Made by a program: the position numbers and the translations under genes
From: Helicobacteraceae bacterium
GTDB lineage: Bacteria > Campylobacterota > Campylobacteria > Campylobacterales > Sulfurimonadaceae
NCBI GenBank assembly: GCA_027068615.1
Contig: JAMOQV010000224.1
Span: forward strand, 1-17,810
Length of the DNA stretch: 17,810 nt
Direction: 5' to 3'
Shown: in pieces, positions 6,066-13,876 of the stretch
Layout of the letters: each line of letters starts with the position of its first letter
Position numbering within the stretch: position 1 is the stretch's first letter
Notes under the pieces: generated by a model
What the model saw: only the letters and a program-made list of their open reading frames with translations
The model's database searches: none
What the model was told of the DNA's origin: nothing

Positions 6066-7451
6066 ATGAGAGAATTTTTAACAACTGAGAGATTAGAACC
6101 AACAAAAAGATTAGTAGTTGAGAGAACCAAAGATTTTGGTGAGATTTATGAAGTATTTGGTAGAGACGATGCTGCTAATCAAGCTGATAGATGTATCCAA
6201 TGTGGAGACCCATTTTGTTTAAATAAATGTCCACTTCACAACTACATACCTCAATGGTTAAAGTCTGTAAGTGAAAAAGATTTAGAATTTGCATTTAAAC
6301 TTTCAAATGAGCCATCGCCTTTTCCAGAGGTTATGGGTCGTGTTTGTCCACACGATAAACTTTGTGAAGGTGATTGTACTTTAAATGATGGTCACGGTGC
6401 TATCACTATTGGTTCAGTTGAAACTCATATAACAGAAGAGGGTTTTAAAGCTGGTTTAACTCCTGAATTTGGTGGTATAACAACAGATAAAAAAGTGGCT
6501 ATCATAGGTAGTGGACCAGCAGGACTTAGTTGTGCTACTTATCTTCTTCGTTCTGGAATTGCAGTGACTATGTATGAAAGAAGTGATAAAGCTGGTGGAC
6601 TTTTAACTTATGGTATCCCTAACTTTAAACTTGATAAAAAGATAGTAGAACGTCGTGTTAAGTTTTTAGTTGATGCTGGAATGGAGTTGGTTCTTAATTG
6701 TGAAGTTGGAAAAGATATAACTTTTGAAGATATTGAAAAATCTCATGATGCTATATTTATAGGTGTTGGTGCGACAAAAGCAAAAAGAGCTTCTATAGTT
6801 GGTGAAAATGCTTCAAATGTATATGATGCTATGGATTATTTGACTGCTATTCAGAAAAAAAGATTTAAAATTGATTATGATAAAAAGTTTGATTTTAAAG
6901 ATTTAAATGTTGTAGTTATAGGTGGTGGTGATACCGCTATGGATTGTCTTAGAACTGCAAAAAGAGAGGGTGCAAAAAATGTAACTTGTCTTTACAGAAG
7001 AGATGAAAAAAATATGCCAGGTTCTAAAAAAGAGTATAAAAATGCAATGGAAGAGGGTGTTGACTTTGTATTTTTATCTGCTCCTAAAAAAATTATATTA
7101 GATGACGATGGCAAAGCTATCGCAGTAGAGTATGTAAATACTAAACTTGGTGCAAAAGATGAGAGTGGTCGTCAAAGAATGGAAGAGATAAAAGGTAGTG
7201 AAACTCGCATCAATGCTGATGTTATCATTATGTCTTTGGGTTTTGATCCTGCTGTTCCATCTTTCTTAGCTGAAAATGGTATCGAGACAAACTCTTGGGG
7301 CGGTATAGTTATAGATGAAGAAACTCATGAAACAACTACATCTGGCATCTATGCTGGTGGTGATTGTTTTAGAGGAGCTGATTTAGTTGTAACTGCTGCT
7401 TATGATGGTCGTGAAGCTGCTAGAAGTATAGCTAAAGTACTTTTAAAATAA
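6066..7451 (+). CDS. gltD: Glutamate synthase small subunit
   Basis: 461 residues, a normal length. It supplies electrons to GltB, passing them from NADPH through FAD and iron-sulfur centres. Visible parts: an N-terminal cysteine-rich domain with Cys43, 46, 51, 55 and Cys94, 100, 104 (two 4Fe-4S sites); an FAD dinucleotide-binding motif IIGSGPAGL around 146-154; a second nucleotide-binding motif GGGDTAMD at 286-293; and a C-terminal GDCFRGADLVVTA segment typical of the family. AAGGAG seven bases before the ATG, and only two bases after gltB, indicate one operon. A stem-loop follows 14 bases after the stop. Confidence 0.97.
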   Translation: MREFLTTERLEPTKRLVVERTKDFGEIYEVFGRDDAANQADRCIQCGDPFCLNKCPLHNYIPQWLKSVSEKDLEFAFKLSNEPSPFPEVMGRVCPHDKLCEGDCTLNDGHGAITIGSVETHITEEGFKAGLTPEFGGITTDKKVAIIGSGPAGLSCATYLLRSGIAVTMYERSDKAGGLLTYGIPNFKLDKKIVERRVKFLVDAGMELVLNCEVGKDITFEDIEKSHDAIFIGVGATKAKRASIVGENASNVYDAMDYLTAIQKKRFKIDYDKKFDFKDLNVVVIGGGDTAMDCLRTAKREGAKNVTCLYRRDEKNMPGSKKEYKNAMEEGVDFVFLSAPKKIILDDDGKAIAVEYVNTKLGAKDESGRQRMEEIKGSETRINADVIIMSLGFDPAVPSFLAENGIETNSWGGIVIDEETHETTTSGIYAGGDCFRGADLVVTAAYDGREAARSIAKVLLK

Positions 7452-7465
7452 GTTTTTACACATCT

Positions 7466-7499
7466 TTATAATAAGTGCAAATTTATGCACTTATTATAA
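7466..7499 (+). terminator. Stem-loop after gltD
   Basis: A perfect 14-bp inverted repeat (TTATAATAAGTGCA at 7466-7479, its complement at 7486-7499) with a six-base loop. There is no clean U-tract, though the distal arm is itself T/A-rich. It most likely ends gltBD transcription or protects the 3' end. The dyad would also work for RNA arriving from the other strand. Confidence 0.65.
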
Positions 7500-7522
7500 T
7501 ATACAATATAAGTAAAATTTGA

Positions 7523-7528
7523 TATAAT
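7523..7528 (+). promoter_or_regulatory. -10 box of the accD operon
   Basis: TATAAT 95 bases before accD. The predicted start (about 7535) coincides with the first base of the inverted repeat described next. A weaker TATAAA at 7597-7602 is an alternative. Confidence 0.45.
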
Positions 7529-7534
7529 TAACTC

Positions 7535-7580
7535 GACTTCTTATATGGTTTATTTTTATAAATTTGCTATATAAGAAGTC
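7535..7580 (+). promoter_or_regulatory. Stem-loop in the accD leader
   Basis: GACTTCTTATAT (7535-7546) is repeated in perfect inverted form at 7569-7580, with a 22-base loop that contains a smaller TTTAT/ATAAA pairing. In RNA this would form a 5'-terminal hairpin ending about 28 bases before the ribosome site; in DNA it could be a split operator. Its position directly between -10 box and accD suggests regulation of acetyl-CoA carboxylase or of the whole downstream operon. No known riboswitch is recognised. Confidence 0.5.
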
Positions 7581-7618
7581 AATTTTAGTATAACAGTATA
7601 AAATAACAAGGATTTTTT

Positions 7619-8464
7619 ATGAATTTATTAAACATTTTTTCTCGAATATCAACAAGTAAATCAGTTAAAAATGAAGTCTCATCACATTGGGTAAAGTGTA
7701 AGTCTTGTCAAGCATTGATGTATTATAAAGAGGTTGAAAATCAAAATTATGTATGTCCAAAATGTGGATTTCATATACGAATAGGTGTAGATGATAGAAT
7801 CAATCTTTTAGCTGATGAAGGAACATTTGTGGAGTATGATGCAAACCTTAAGCCAGTTGATCCATTGAAATTTTCAGATAAAAAATCTTATATCAAAAGG
7901 GTTGAAGCTGGTGTAGCTAAAACAGGAAGACACTCTTCTGTTGTAAGTGGTGAGATAACAATGAATGAAGTATCTGCTCAAATAGTTATATTTGATTTTG
8001 CATTTATGGGTGGTTCATTGGGTTCTGTTGAAGGTGAAAAAATAGTTCGTGCTGTTAATCGTGCTATTGAGAATAAACAGGGTCTAATTATCATAAGTGC
8101 TAGTGGTGGAGCTAGAATGCAAGAGAGTACATACTCTTTACTTCAGATGAGTAAAACTTCAGCTGCACTTGCTAAACTATCTAATGCAGGTTTACCTTAT
8201 ATATCAGTTTTAACTGATCCTACTATGGGTGGTGTTTCTGCTTCATTTGCAACTTTAGGTGATATTATTATAGCAGAACCTGGTGCATTGGTTGGATTTG
8301 CTGGTCAAAGAGTTATAGAACAGACTATTGGTTCTACACTTCCAGATGGTTTTCAAAGAGCAGAATTCTTACTTGAAAAGGGTTCTATTGATATGATTGT
8401 AAATAGAAATGAGCTAAAGAAAACTCTTTCAGATTTACTGAAACTTCTTCAAAAAGAATCTTAG
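7619..8464 (+). CDS. accD: Acetyl-CoA carboxylase carboxyltransferase subunit beta
   Basis: 281 residues, typical length. With AccA it transfers the carboxyl group from biotin to acetyl-CoA, making malonyl-CoA for fatty-acid synthesis in the cytoplasm. The N-terminal zinc ribbon is complete (Cys27, Cys30, Cys46, Cys49), followed by the crotonase-like carboxyltransferase domain with the family segments GGSLGSVEGEK, SGGARMQE, DPTMGGVSAS and GFAGQRVIEQT. An AAGGA site lies six bases before the ATG. Its last stop base is the first base of the next gene, so accD heads a compact operon. The leader hairpin suggests control at the RNA or operator level. Confidence 0.97.
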   Translation: MNLLNIFSRISTSKSVKNEVSSHWVKCKSCQALMYYKEVENQNYVCPKCGFHIRIGVDDRINLLADEGTFVEYDANLKPVDPLKFSDKKSYIKRVEAGVAKTGRHSSVVSGEITMNEVSAQIVIFDFAFMGGSLGSVEGEKIVRAVNRAIENKQGLIIISASGGARMQESTYSLLQMSKTSAALAKLSNAGLPYISVLTDPTMGGVSASFATLGDIIIAEPGALVGFAGQRVIEQTIGSTLPDGFQRAEFLLEKGSIDMIVNRNELKKTLSDLLKLLQKES

Positions 8465-9027
8465 TGCGATTGTATGCATTGTGTGATCAGAACCTTTTAG
8501 ATTCTAAGGGTATTACTCTTATGGATTTTGTTAAGATTGCTAAAGAAAATAATGCTGAAATTATTCAGTATAGAAATAAAGAAGCTGATGATAATTTTAT
8601 AAAAAAACAACTTATTGATATAAGAAAAGATTTTGATGGTATATTGATAGTTAATGATTCATATAGGCTTGTAGAGTTTTGTGATGGTGTTCATTTAGGT
8701 CAAGAAGATTTAAAAAAGATAGATGATGATATCTATAAGTCTGTAAATTTCATAAGAGAATATATTTCAAATGATAAGCTTTTAGGTATATCAACACACA
8801 ATAAATTTGAAGTGCTTCAAGCCAATGAACTAGATGTTAACTATATAGGTTTAGGAGCATATCGCAATACTTCTACAAAAAATGATATTAGTCATATCTT
8901 AGGAGATGAAGTTGATACATTAGCATCTATTTCTAAACACCCTGTTGGTGCTATTGGTGGTGTTAAGATGGATGATAAATTTGAATATGTTACATACCAT
9001 GTTATTGGTAGTGGATTATTAAAATGA
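8464..9027 (+). CDS. thiE: Thiamine phosphate synthase (short form)
   Basis: 187 residues, about 20 shorter than usual ThiE. The family joins hydroxymethylpyrimidine diphosphate and thiazole phosphate to give thiamine phosphate. The residues used for catalysis and phosphate binding in B. subtilis ThiE all have counterparts: Gln35/Arg37/Lys39 (QYRNK), Asn64-Asp65, Asp82 (HLGQED), Ser110, TSTK at 136-139, IGG at 164-166, Ile181 and Ser183. The shortening lies mainly in the ends and loops. GTG start overlaps the accD stop by one base; its own stop overlaps rlmH (ATGA). C. jejuni, as I recall its order, has accD next to rlmH, so thiE looks inserted here. TenI-like activity is an alternative, less likely with these residues. 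Confidence 0.8.
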   Translation: MRLYALCDQNLLDSKGITLMDFVKIAKENNAEIIQYRNKEADDNFIKKQLIDIRKDFDGILIVNDSYRLVEFCDGVHLGQEDLKKIDDDIYKSVNFIREYISNDKLLGISTHNKFEVLQANELDVNYIGLGAYRNTSTKNDISHILGDEVDTLASISKHPVGAIGGVKMDDKFEYVTYHVIGSGLLK

Positions 9028-9482
9028 AAATAGATATAGTTTCTATTGCTAAAAAAGAGCGTTCTATTTATGATCCACTTTATAAAGATTTACAAAAAAT
9101 GATATCTCGTTTTGCAAAAGTAGAGGATATTGAAATTTTTCCAAAAGATGTAGCAAAATCACACACTATTTCATCAGAAGCTTCACAAAAGGCATATACT
9201 AGGGCTTTAACACCTTACTTAGATAAATCTTTTAACATAACTTTACATCCAAAAGGTAAAAAAATGGACAGTTATGAATTTAGTAAGCTTTTAAATGATA
9301 AAATAGCAGTTAAATTTTTCATTGGTGGAGCTTATGGCTTTGAAGATGAATTTTTAAAACAAAGTGATGTTGTTGTAAGTTTAAGTGATTTGACTATGAG
9401 TCATAAAATTGCTAAGTCAGTATTGATGGAGCAGATATATAGAGGTTTCTCTATTTTAAGCAATCATCCATATCATAAATAA
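9024..9482 (+). CDS. rlmH: 23S rRNA (pseudouridine1915-N3)-methyltransferase
   Basis: 152 residues, normal for the family. RlmH is a SPOUT methyltransferase that methylates pseudouridine 1915 in helix 69 of 23S rRNA on the assembled 70S ribosome, using S-adenosylmethionine. The cofactor-binding loop GGAYGF is at 101-106, and the C-terminal family signature is present: SHK at 126-128, LMEQIYR at 134-140 and the final HPYHK. The ATG overlaps the thiE stop by four bases, and dksA follows after 15 bases with its own AAGGA site. Confidence 0.95.
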   Translation: MKIDIVSIAKKERSIYDPLYKDLQKMISRFAKVEDIEIFPKDVAKSHTISSEASQKAYTRALTPYLDKSFNITLHPKGKKMDSYEFSKLLNDKIAVKFFIGGAYGFEDEFLKQSDVVVSLSDLTMSHKIAKSVLMEQIYRGFSILSNHPYHK

Positions 9483-9497
9483 TTAAGGAAAGTGTAA

Positions 9498-9854
9498 GTG
9501 CAACAAAGTGAATTAAATTACTTTAAAGATATGTTGGAAGAGAGAAAGCTACAAATCATTAAAAATATTTCTGGTGTTAATGAAGAATTATCTCAGCTTG
9601 AAAAAGAAGAGCTAAATGACGAATGTGATTATGCAACAAATAGTAATTACTCATCTATTGAGAGTGCTATCGTTTCACAACAACAAAAAGAGTTAGAAGA
9701 GATAGATTCTTCTTTAGAAAAGATAAGTAATCATGAATATGGTATATGTGAGATGTGTGAAGATCTTATAGGTTTTCAAAGACTCAAAGTTAAACCACAT
9801 GCTAGATACTGTATTGATTGTAGAGAGATAGCAGAAAAATCGAAAGAAAAATAA
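9498..9854 (+). CDS. dksA: DksA/TraR-family RNA polymerase-binding regulator
   Basis: 118 residues. Proteins of this family enter the secondary channel of RNA polymerase and, with ppGpp, adjust transcription of ribosomal and biosynthetic promoters. Seen here: an N-terminal helix, a coiled-coil hairpin with the acidic tip DECDYA at 41-46 (the DxxDxA motif of DksA), a second helix, and a four-cysteine zinc finger (Cys84, Cys87, Cys105, Cys108) followed by a basic helix. It is shorter than E. coli DksA (151 residues), as is usual in Campylobacterota. Start is GTG 9498, eight bases after AAGGA. The gene lies between rlmH and a membrane-protein gene in what appears to be one operon. Confidence 0.88.
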   Translation: MQQSELNYFKDMLEERKLQIIKNISGVNEELSQLEKEELNDECDYATNSNYSSIESAIVSQQQKELEEIDSSLEKISNHEYGICEMCEDLIGFQRLKVKPHARYCIDCREIAEKSKEK

Positions 9855-9865
9855 AAGGATTGAAA

Positions 9866-10885
9866 ATGCACATTAAAAAATATATAGTAGCATCATCTAT
9901 TTTGATGGTGTTGGTTGGTTGGTATATATATGCATATATAACACACGATACAATGAGTTTGGAATTATTTGGTATACATTTACCACCTTTAACAATAGCT
10001 GTATGGATTGTTGTTCCTATGTTTATACTTTTTATAGCAAGTCTTTTGCATATGACTTTTTATTCATTTTTAGGTAATATGAGACTTCGTAAGTATGATA
10101 AAGATTTTGATAGAGTTATAGATGCTATAGTGGATGCTTATCTTGGTAAAGAGGATAGAAAACATGAGTTTAAAACATCAAGATATAAACTTATCGGTTC
10201 TCTTATAGATAATGCAACAATATTTCCACATCAAGATATTTCTGATGAGATAGATAATGATAAAGTTAAAGATGTTATAGATACTATAAATAAAATTAAA
10301 AATGGTGAAGTAGTGGATCTTAAAAAGTATTCATTATCAAATCATAATCCTTTAATAGTTCAAAATTTAAAAAATAGTTATAAAAATGGTATTATAACTG
10401 CTGAGGAAATTTTAAGTAACTCTGAAAATTATGATGAAGATTTATGTAAATTTGTTTATCTAGATATAGCTAAAAATTCATCATTAAAATTGATACAACA
10501 ATATAGCGACTTCTTAACTAAAGAGGCATTATTTGAGATAATGAACAGAATAAATGCTTCCGAAAACACTTTAGAGATGGAAAATGACGATATTATAGCT
10601 CTTTTTGATAAGTTAGAATTAAATAAAGATGACTATATGAAGATATCTAAAATACTTGCAAAATCTATGTCTCCTGATCAAAGAATAAAACTATTTGAAG
10701 TTTTAAGTGAATCTAATGAGATTGTTTTAGATGTTTATTTATATACTCTTTATGATTTAGGTATGGTTGAACTTGCTGATGAGATACTTAGAAATTCTCA
10801 AGAACATGAGTTCTTAAATTTTAAAGCATATAGAGCTTTAAAAGATGATAATCAGAATTTTAGTATAGACCTTTTTATCTCGTGA
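9866..10885 (+). CDS. Conserved two-helix membrane protein of unknown function
   Basis: 339 residues from ATG 9866; AAGGA ends six bases upstream, which rules out the TTG at 9860. Two hydrophobic helices (about residues 7-25 and 41-62) are separated by a short loop with THDTMSLELFGIHLPP, and about 270 mainly helical, charged residues follow, presumably cytoplasmic. The soluble part has no catalytic motif I recognise; its many short helices could form repeat-like (TPR/HEAT-style) structure, but that is a guess. It sits between dksA and dusB; C. jejuni has an uncharacterised gene at the same place, as far as I recall. The last four bases overlap the dusB GTG. Confidence 0.75.
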   Translation: MHIKKYIVASSILMVLVGWYIYAYITHDTMSLELFGIHLPPLTIAVWIVVPMFILFIASLLHMTFYSFLGNMRLRKYDKDFDRVIDAIVDAYLGKEDRKHEFKTSRYKLIGSLIDNATIFPHQDISDEIDNDKVKDVIDTINKIKNGEVVDLKKYSLSNHNPLIVQNLKNSYKNGIITAEEILSNSENYDEDLCKFVYLDIAKNSSLKLIQQYSDFLTKEALFEIMNRINASENTLEMENDDIIALFDKLELNKDDYMKISKILAKSMSPDQRIKLFEVLSESNEIVLDVYLYTLYDLGMVELADEILRNSQEHEFLNFKAYRALKDDNQNFSIDLFIS

Positions 10886-11832
10886 TAAAAAATCTTTCTT
10901 TTTCTGAACCTATCTATGTTTTAGCCCCCCTAGCGGGGTTTACTGACTTGCCTTTTAGAAGTGTTGTTAAAAAGTTTGGAGCTGATCTAACTGTAAGTGA
11001 GATGCTTAGTTCAAATGCTTTAGCTCATGGTTCTACAAAGACACTTCATATGCTTGAAAAATCTCCTATAGAAGACCCTTATTCTGTCCAAATTGCTGCT
11101 TCTGAAGTTGATATGGCAAAAAGAGCTGTAGAAGTTTTAAATGAACAAAATGCAATAGATATAATCGACTTAAACTGTGGATGTCCTGTTCCAAAAGTGG
11201 TAGGACATGGAAGTGGTAGTTCATTATTATTAGATTTACCTTTGATGGGTGATATTATAAAAACTATCAAAGATACTTCAAATAAAAGCTTAACAAGTGT
11301 TAAAATAAGACTTGGATTTAATGAAAAAAATCATATAGATATAGCAAAAGTTGTCGAAGATAATGGAGCTGATTTTTTAGCTGTTCATGGTCGAACTCGT
11401 GCAGGAAAGTTTAAGTCAGAAGTTGATTATGATGCTATAAAAGAGATAAAAGAGAGTGTTTCTATACCTGTTATAGCAAATGGAGATATAGACTCCTATG
11501 AAAAAGCTCAATGGGTTTTAGAACATACTAGATGTGATGGTGTTATGATTGGTCGTGGTGCAGTTGGTAACCCTTGGATATTTCATCAGTTAAAAAACTC
11601 TACAAAAGATATATCTAACGATATAAAACATGCTATAATTATGGAACATTTTGATAAAATGATAGAATTTTATGGAAGTCATGGTGTACCTATGTTTAGA
11701 AAACATACTCATACCTACTCAAAAGGTTATAGAGGTGCTTCTAAACTTAGAGATGAAGTAAATCATATTGCTGATGTAAAAGAATATAGAGAGGTTTTAG
11801 ATAACTTTTTTAAAAATGCTGAGTTAGCTTAA
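10882..11832 (+). CDS. dusB: tRNA-dihydrouridine synthase
   Basis: 316 residues, full length. It reduces specific uridines in the tRNA D-loop to dihydrouridine, using FMN and NADPH. A TIM-barrel domain opens with the FMN-binding LAPLAGFTDLPFR (14-26) and carries the catalytic Cys101 in LNCGCPVPKVV. VKIRLGF, VHGRTRAGKF and IGRGAVGNPW are further family segments, and a C-terminal helical tRNA-binding domain follows. The phrase CPVPKVVGHGSGSSLL points to the DusB group rather than DusA or DusC. GTG start overlaps the previous stop (GTGA). An odd GC-rich codon cluster lies at 10924-10938. It is followed after 14 bases by the unrecognised 375-residue gene. Confidence 0.92.
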   Translation: MIKNLSFSEPIYVLAPLAGFTDLPFRSVVKKFGADLTVSEMLSSNALAHGSTKTLHMLEKSPIEDPYSVQIAASEVDMAKRAVEVLNEQNAIDIIDLNCGCPVPKVVGHGSGSSLLLDLPLMGDIIKTIKDTSNKSLTSVKIRLGFNEKNHIDIAKVVEDNGADFLAVHGRTRAGKFKSEVDYDAIKEIKESVSIPVIANGDIDSYEKAQWVLEHTRCDGVMIGRGAVGNPWIFHQLKNSTKDISNDIKHAIIMEHFDKMIEFYGSHGVPMFRKHTHTYSKGYRGASKLRDEVNHIADVKEYREVLDNFFKNAELA

Positions 11833-11846
11833 AAAGGTATAAAGAT

Positions 11847-12974
11847 ATGTTAGATATTAGTAATTCAATCAAAGTATTAGACGGCAATAACATGTCTGAT
11901 AATTTATATCATTATGATTATAACACTAAGCATCTTTTATCGCTTATAAAAAGTGGTATAGATAAAGATGATCCAGCATATCTTAGTTCTTATAGATCTT
12001 TTGAAGGTGAAGTTTTTGAGAACTTTATATATGAAAAGCTTTTAAGATATGCTTTAGAGTGTGATGATATAGAAAAGTTTGTTTTAAAAGGGTTTCATCA
12101 AAATAAAGAAAAAGCTTATGCCAACACTTTATCTATAAGTGAAAAACAACAAATAGTTTATAGAACAAAAAGTAGAGAGATAAGTGAATTTGATGCTATG
12201 TTCATAACTAAAGATAAAGAACTATATTTTGTTGAGATGACTTTAGTAAAATCTGTTTTAAAGTTAAGAAAACGATTAAGAAAGAAAAAAGCACTTCTTG
12301 AATTGATATTTCCAGATTATACTATAAAAGCTCTTATCATTTTAAATGAGGGTGCAACTGGAACAAGGCAGTTTCCATCTTATTGTAAAGTATGGTTTAC
12401 AAAAGAGTTTTCTGCTAAAAAAGTTTTAGATTATATCATAGATAAAAATCCAAAGAAATTAAGGCAAAAAGAGTTATTAAGCTCTCCTAAGCTTGTTGAA
12501 GCACACTCTTTAAAACTTTATCCTTTTAGATACTATAATACTATGAGTTGGATAACAAAGGCACTACGTTCTCATAAGAAATTTATCATAGATATGACTT
12601 TTTTAATGAAGCAAAGGATACAAATATATCATGATTTATATAATAAATTTTATATAGGTTATTTAGTTATAGAAGATGCTAAAAAATTGTTAAACTTAGA
12701 TGATGAATACAAACCTGAGCAAAGAGTTGTTGTAGCTATTGAAAAAAAACATTCCGATGAAATTGTATTGACTTACTATATACAGTTAGCAAGAAAGAAA
12801 TTGTATTTATATAGTTTTAATGATGAAAATAAAGTTATAAAAGAGAAAAAAGACCCATATGGTATAACAGTTACTGAAGTATTTCATATCAACAAAATGA
12901 TGGACGATTCATATAAACTTAATTTAAGTCATATAAATACAATTAAAAAGCTTCTAAAGAGTTATACCTCATAA
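11847..12974 (+). CDS. Uncharacterised protein with PD-(D/E)XK nuclease-like features
   Basis: 375 residues; start ATG 11847, with AAAGG nine bases upstream. I do not recognise the family as a whole. Residues 50-70 (RSFEGEVFENFIYEKLLRYA) look like the first helix of PD-(D/E)XK nucleases; residues 114-132 (E114, D116, then E130 in YFVEMT) match the strand-turn-strand core, but the usual lysine of the ExK pair is Thr132; Lys135 is a possible substitute. A strongly basic patch follows (KLRKRLRKKK, 139-148). The C-terminal half (about 230-375) has no visible motif. It has no signal peptide or membrane helix. It is the last gene of the accD-dusB run and overlaps fliO tail to tail by 13 bases. A nuclease, a nuclease-derived binding protein or an unrelated fold all remain possible. 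Confidence 0.6.
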   Translation: MLDISNSIKVLDGNNMSDNLYHYDYNTKHLLSLIKSGIDKDDPAYLSSYRSFEGEVFENFIYEKLLRYALECDDIEKFVLKGFHQNKEKAYANTLSISEKQQIVYRTKSREISEFDAMFITKDKELYFVEMTLVKSVLKLRKRLRKKKALLELIFPDYTIKALIILNEGATGTRQFPSYCKVWFTKEFSAKKVLDYIIDKNPKKLRQKELLSSPKLVEAHSLKLYPFRYYNTMSWITKALRSHKKFIIDMTFLMKQRIQIYHDLYNKFYIGYLVIEDAKKLLNLDDEYKPEQRVVVAIEKKHSDEIVLTYYIQLARKKLYLYSFNDENKVIKEKKDPYGITVTEVFHINKMMDDSYKLNLSHINTIKKLLKSYTS

Positions 12975-12991
12975 GAGATATAAGAAGCTTT
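12947..12991. terminator. Shared stem-loop spanning two convergent stop codons
   Basis: AAAGCTTCT (12947-12955) and AGAAGCTTT (12983-12991) form a perfect nine-base stem around a 27-base loop that contains both stop codons. On the minus strand the stem is followed by TTAATT, giving a short U-tract; on the plus strand it is followed by TATTTG. It probably terminates both transcripts, with the better fit for the minus-strand operon. It lies within coding sequence of both genes. Confidence 0.5.
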
Positions 12992-13876
12992 ATTTGTATA
13001 AGATTCTAATTTTTTGTTATTATCTTCATTATTTGTATCTTCACCATTTAAGAAATTTTCTAGTTCTTGATGTCTATTTTGTAATATACTTTCAAAATCA
13101 CTTTGTGTTGTTGGTTTATTATCTGTAAATTTATCTAGTAGTATATTATTTCTACCCATAAGAACAAGATAACTTTGCTCTCCAAAATCAAGCATTACAA
13201 CACTGTTATCTTCATTTAAACGCTTTTGAAATCTAATTTTTACATTTTCATCATCTGATTTATTGTTTTCAGTTGTCTTTTTTATAGGTGTATTATTTGT
13301 TTGATCAGGTTGTTGCTGATTTGGCTTAAATAACCAAGGTGAATTTGATTTATTTGCATTTGGTATTTTTTTTCTTATAAAAAATAAAACTATAATCCCT
13401 AACAATAACAGTCCAACAACTATGTAATAACTAGTAGATATTTCAGTTGTTTTTTTTGTAGGTAGGGCAGATAGAGGCTTAGTTGATGTTTGAATTGTAT
13501 TATCTTGTCTTTTATATGTTACATTATTTGAAAATCTTAATCTAAGTCCATATCCATCAGATGTTTTTGAAGCTTTTAATGTAACAAAATCTGGAACATA
13601 CGCAACTATTTGAGTATAGTTTAGCATAGGTGTTATGCTTAATGATGTAATATACTTTGAAGATAATTTTTTTAATTTTGATGATTCTATCGATGCATCT
13701 TCTAGTTTTATAACTATTGTTTTATTGATTTTGCTCTCTTTTATTGTACCTTCGTAAGGGGTGTCAAAAGTTATCATAACATCAACCCTGTCAGTTCTAT
13801 CGTATATATTGTAACTTAATATTTTTGATGCATATAAACTAAACGGTAGTAAAAAAAGTAATAAAAGTTTAATCAT
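12962..13876 (-). CDS. fliO: Flagellar export protein FliO with periplasmic domain
   Basis: 304 residues. FliO helps assemble the FliP/Q/R core of the flagellar export gate. Seen: a signal peptide (1-16, ending LYA); a periplasmic beta-rich domain (about 18-118) of AMIN-like appearance; a linker; a membrane helix at 150-168; an Asn/Gln/Lys-rich linker; and a cytoplasmic segment (about 212-250, VVMLDFGEQSYLVLMGRNNILLDKF) with the conserved FliO pattern. The acidic, Asn-rich C-terminal tail is unusual. E. coli FliO is about 120 residues and has no periplasmic domain; the long form is known from Helicobacter and Campylobacter. The ATG overlaps the fliN stop (ATGA). The assignment rests mostly on context and topology. 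Confidence 0.75.
   Translation of the reverse strand: MIKLLLLFLLPFSLYASKILSYNIYDRTDRVDVMITFDTPYEGTIKESKINKTIVIKLEDASIESSKLKKLSSKYITSLSITPMLNYTQIVAYVPDFVTLKASKTSDGYGLRLRFSNNVTYKRQDNTIQTSTKPLSALPTKKTTEISTSYYIVVGLLLLGIIVLFFIRKKIPNANKSNSPWLFKPNQQQPDQTNNTPIKKTTENNKSDDENVKIRFQKRLNEDNSVVMLDFGEQSYLVLMGRNNILLDKFTDNKPTTQSDFESILQNRHQELENFLNGEDTNNEDNNKKLESYTNKASYISYEV

Noticed and set aside
9860..9862. TTG as the start of the two-helix membrane protein
   Set aside because: It adjoins the AAGGA site; ATG 9866 lies six bases downstream of that site.
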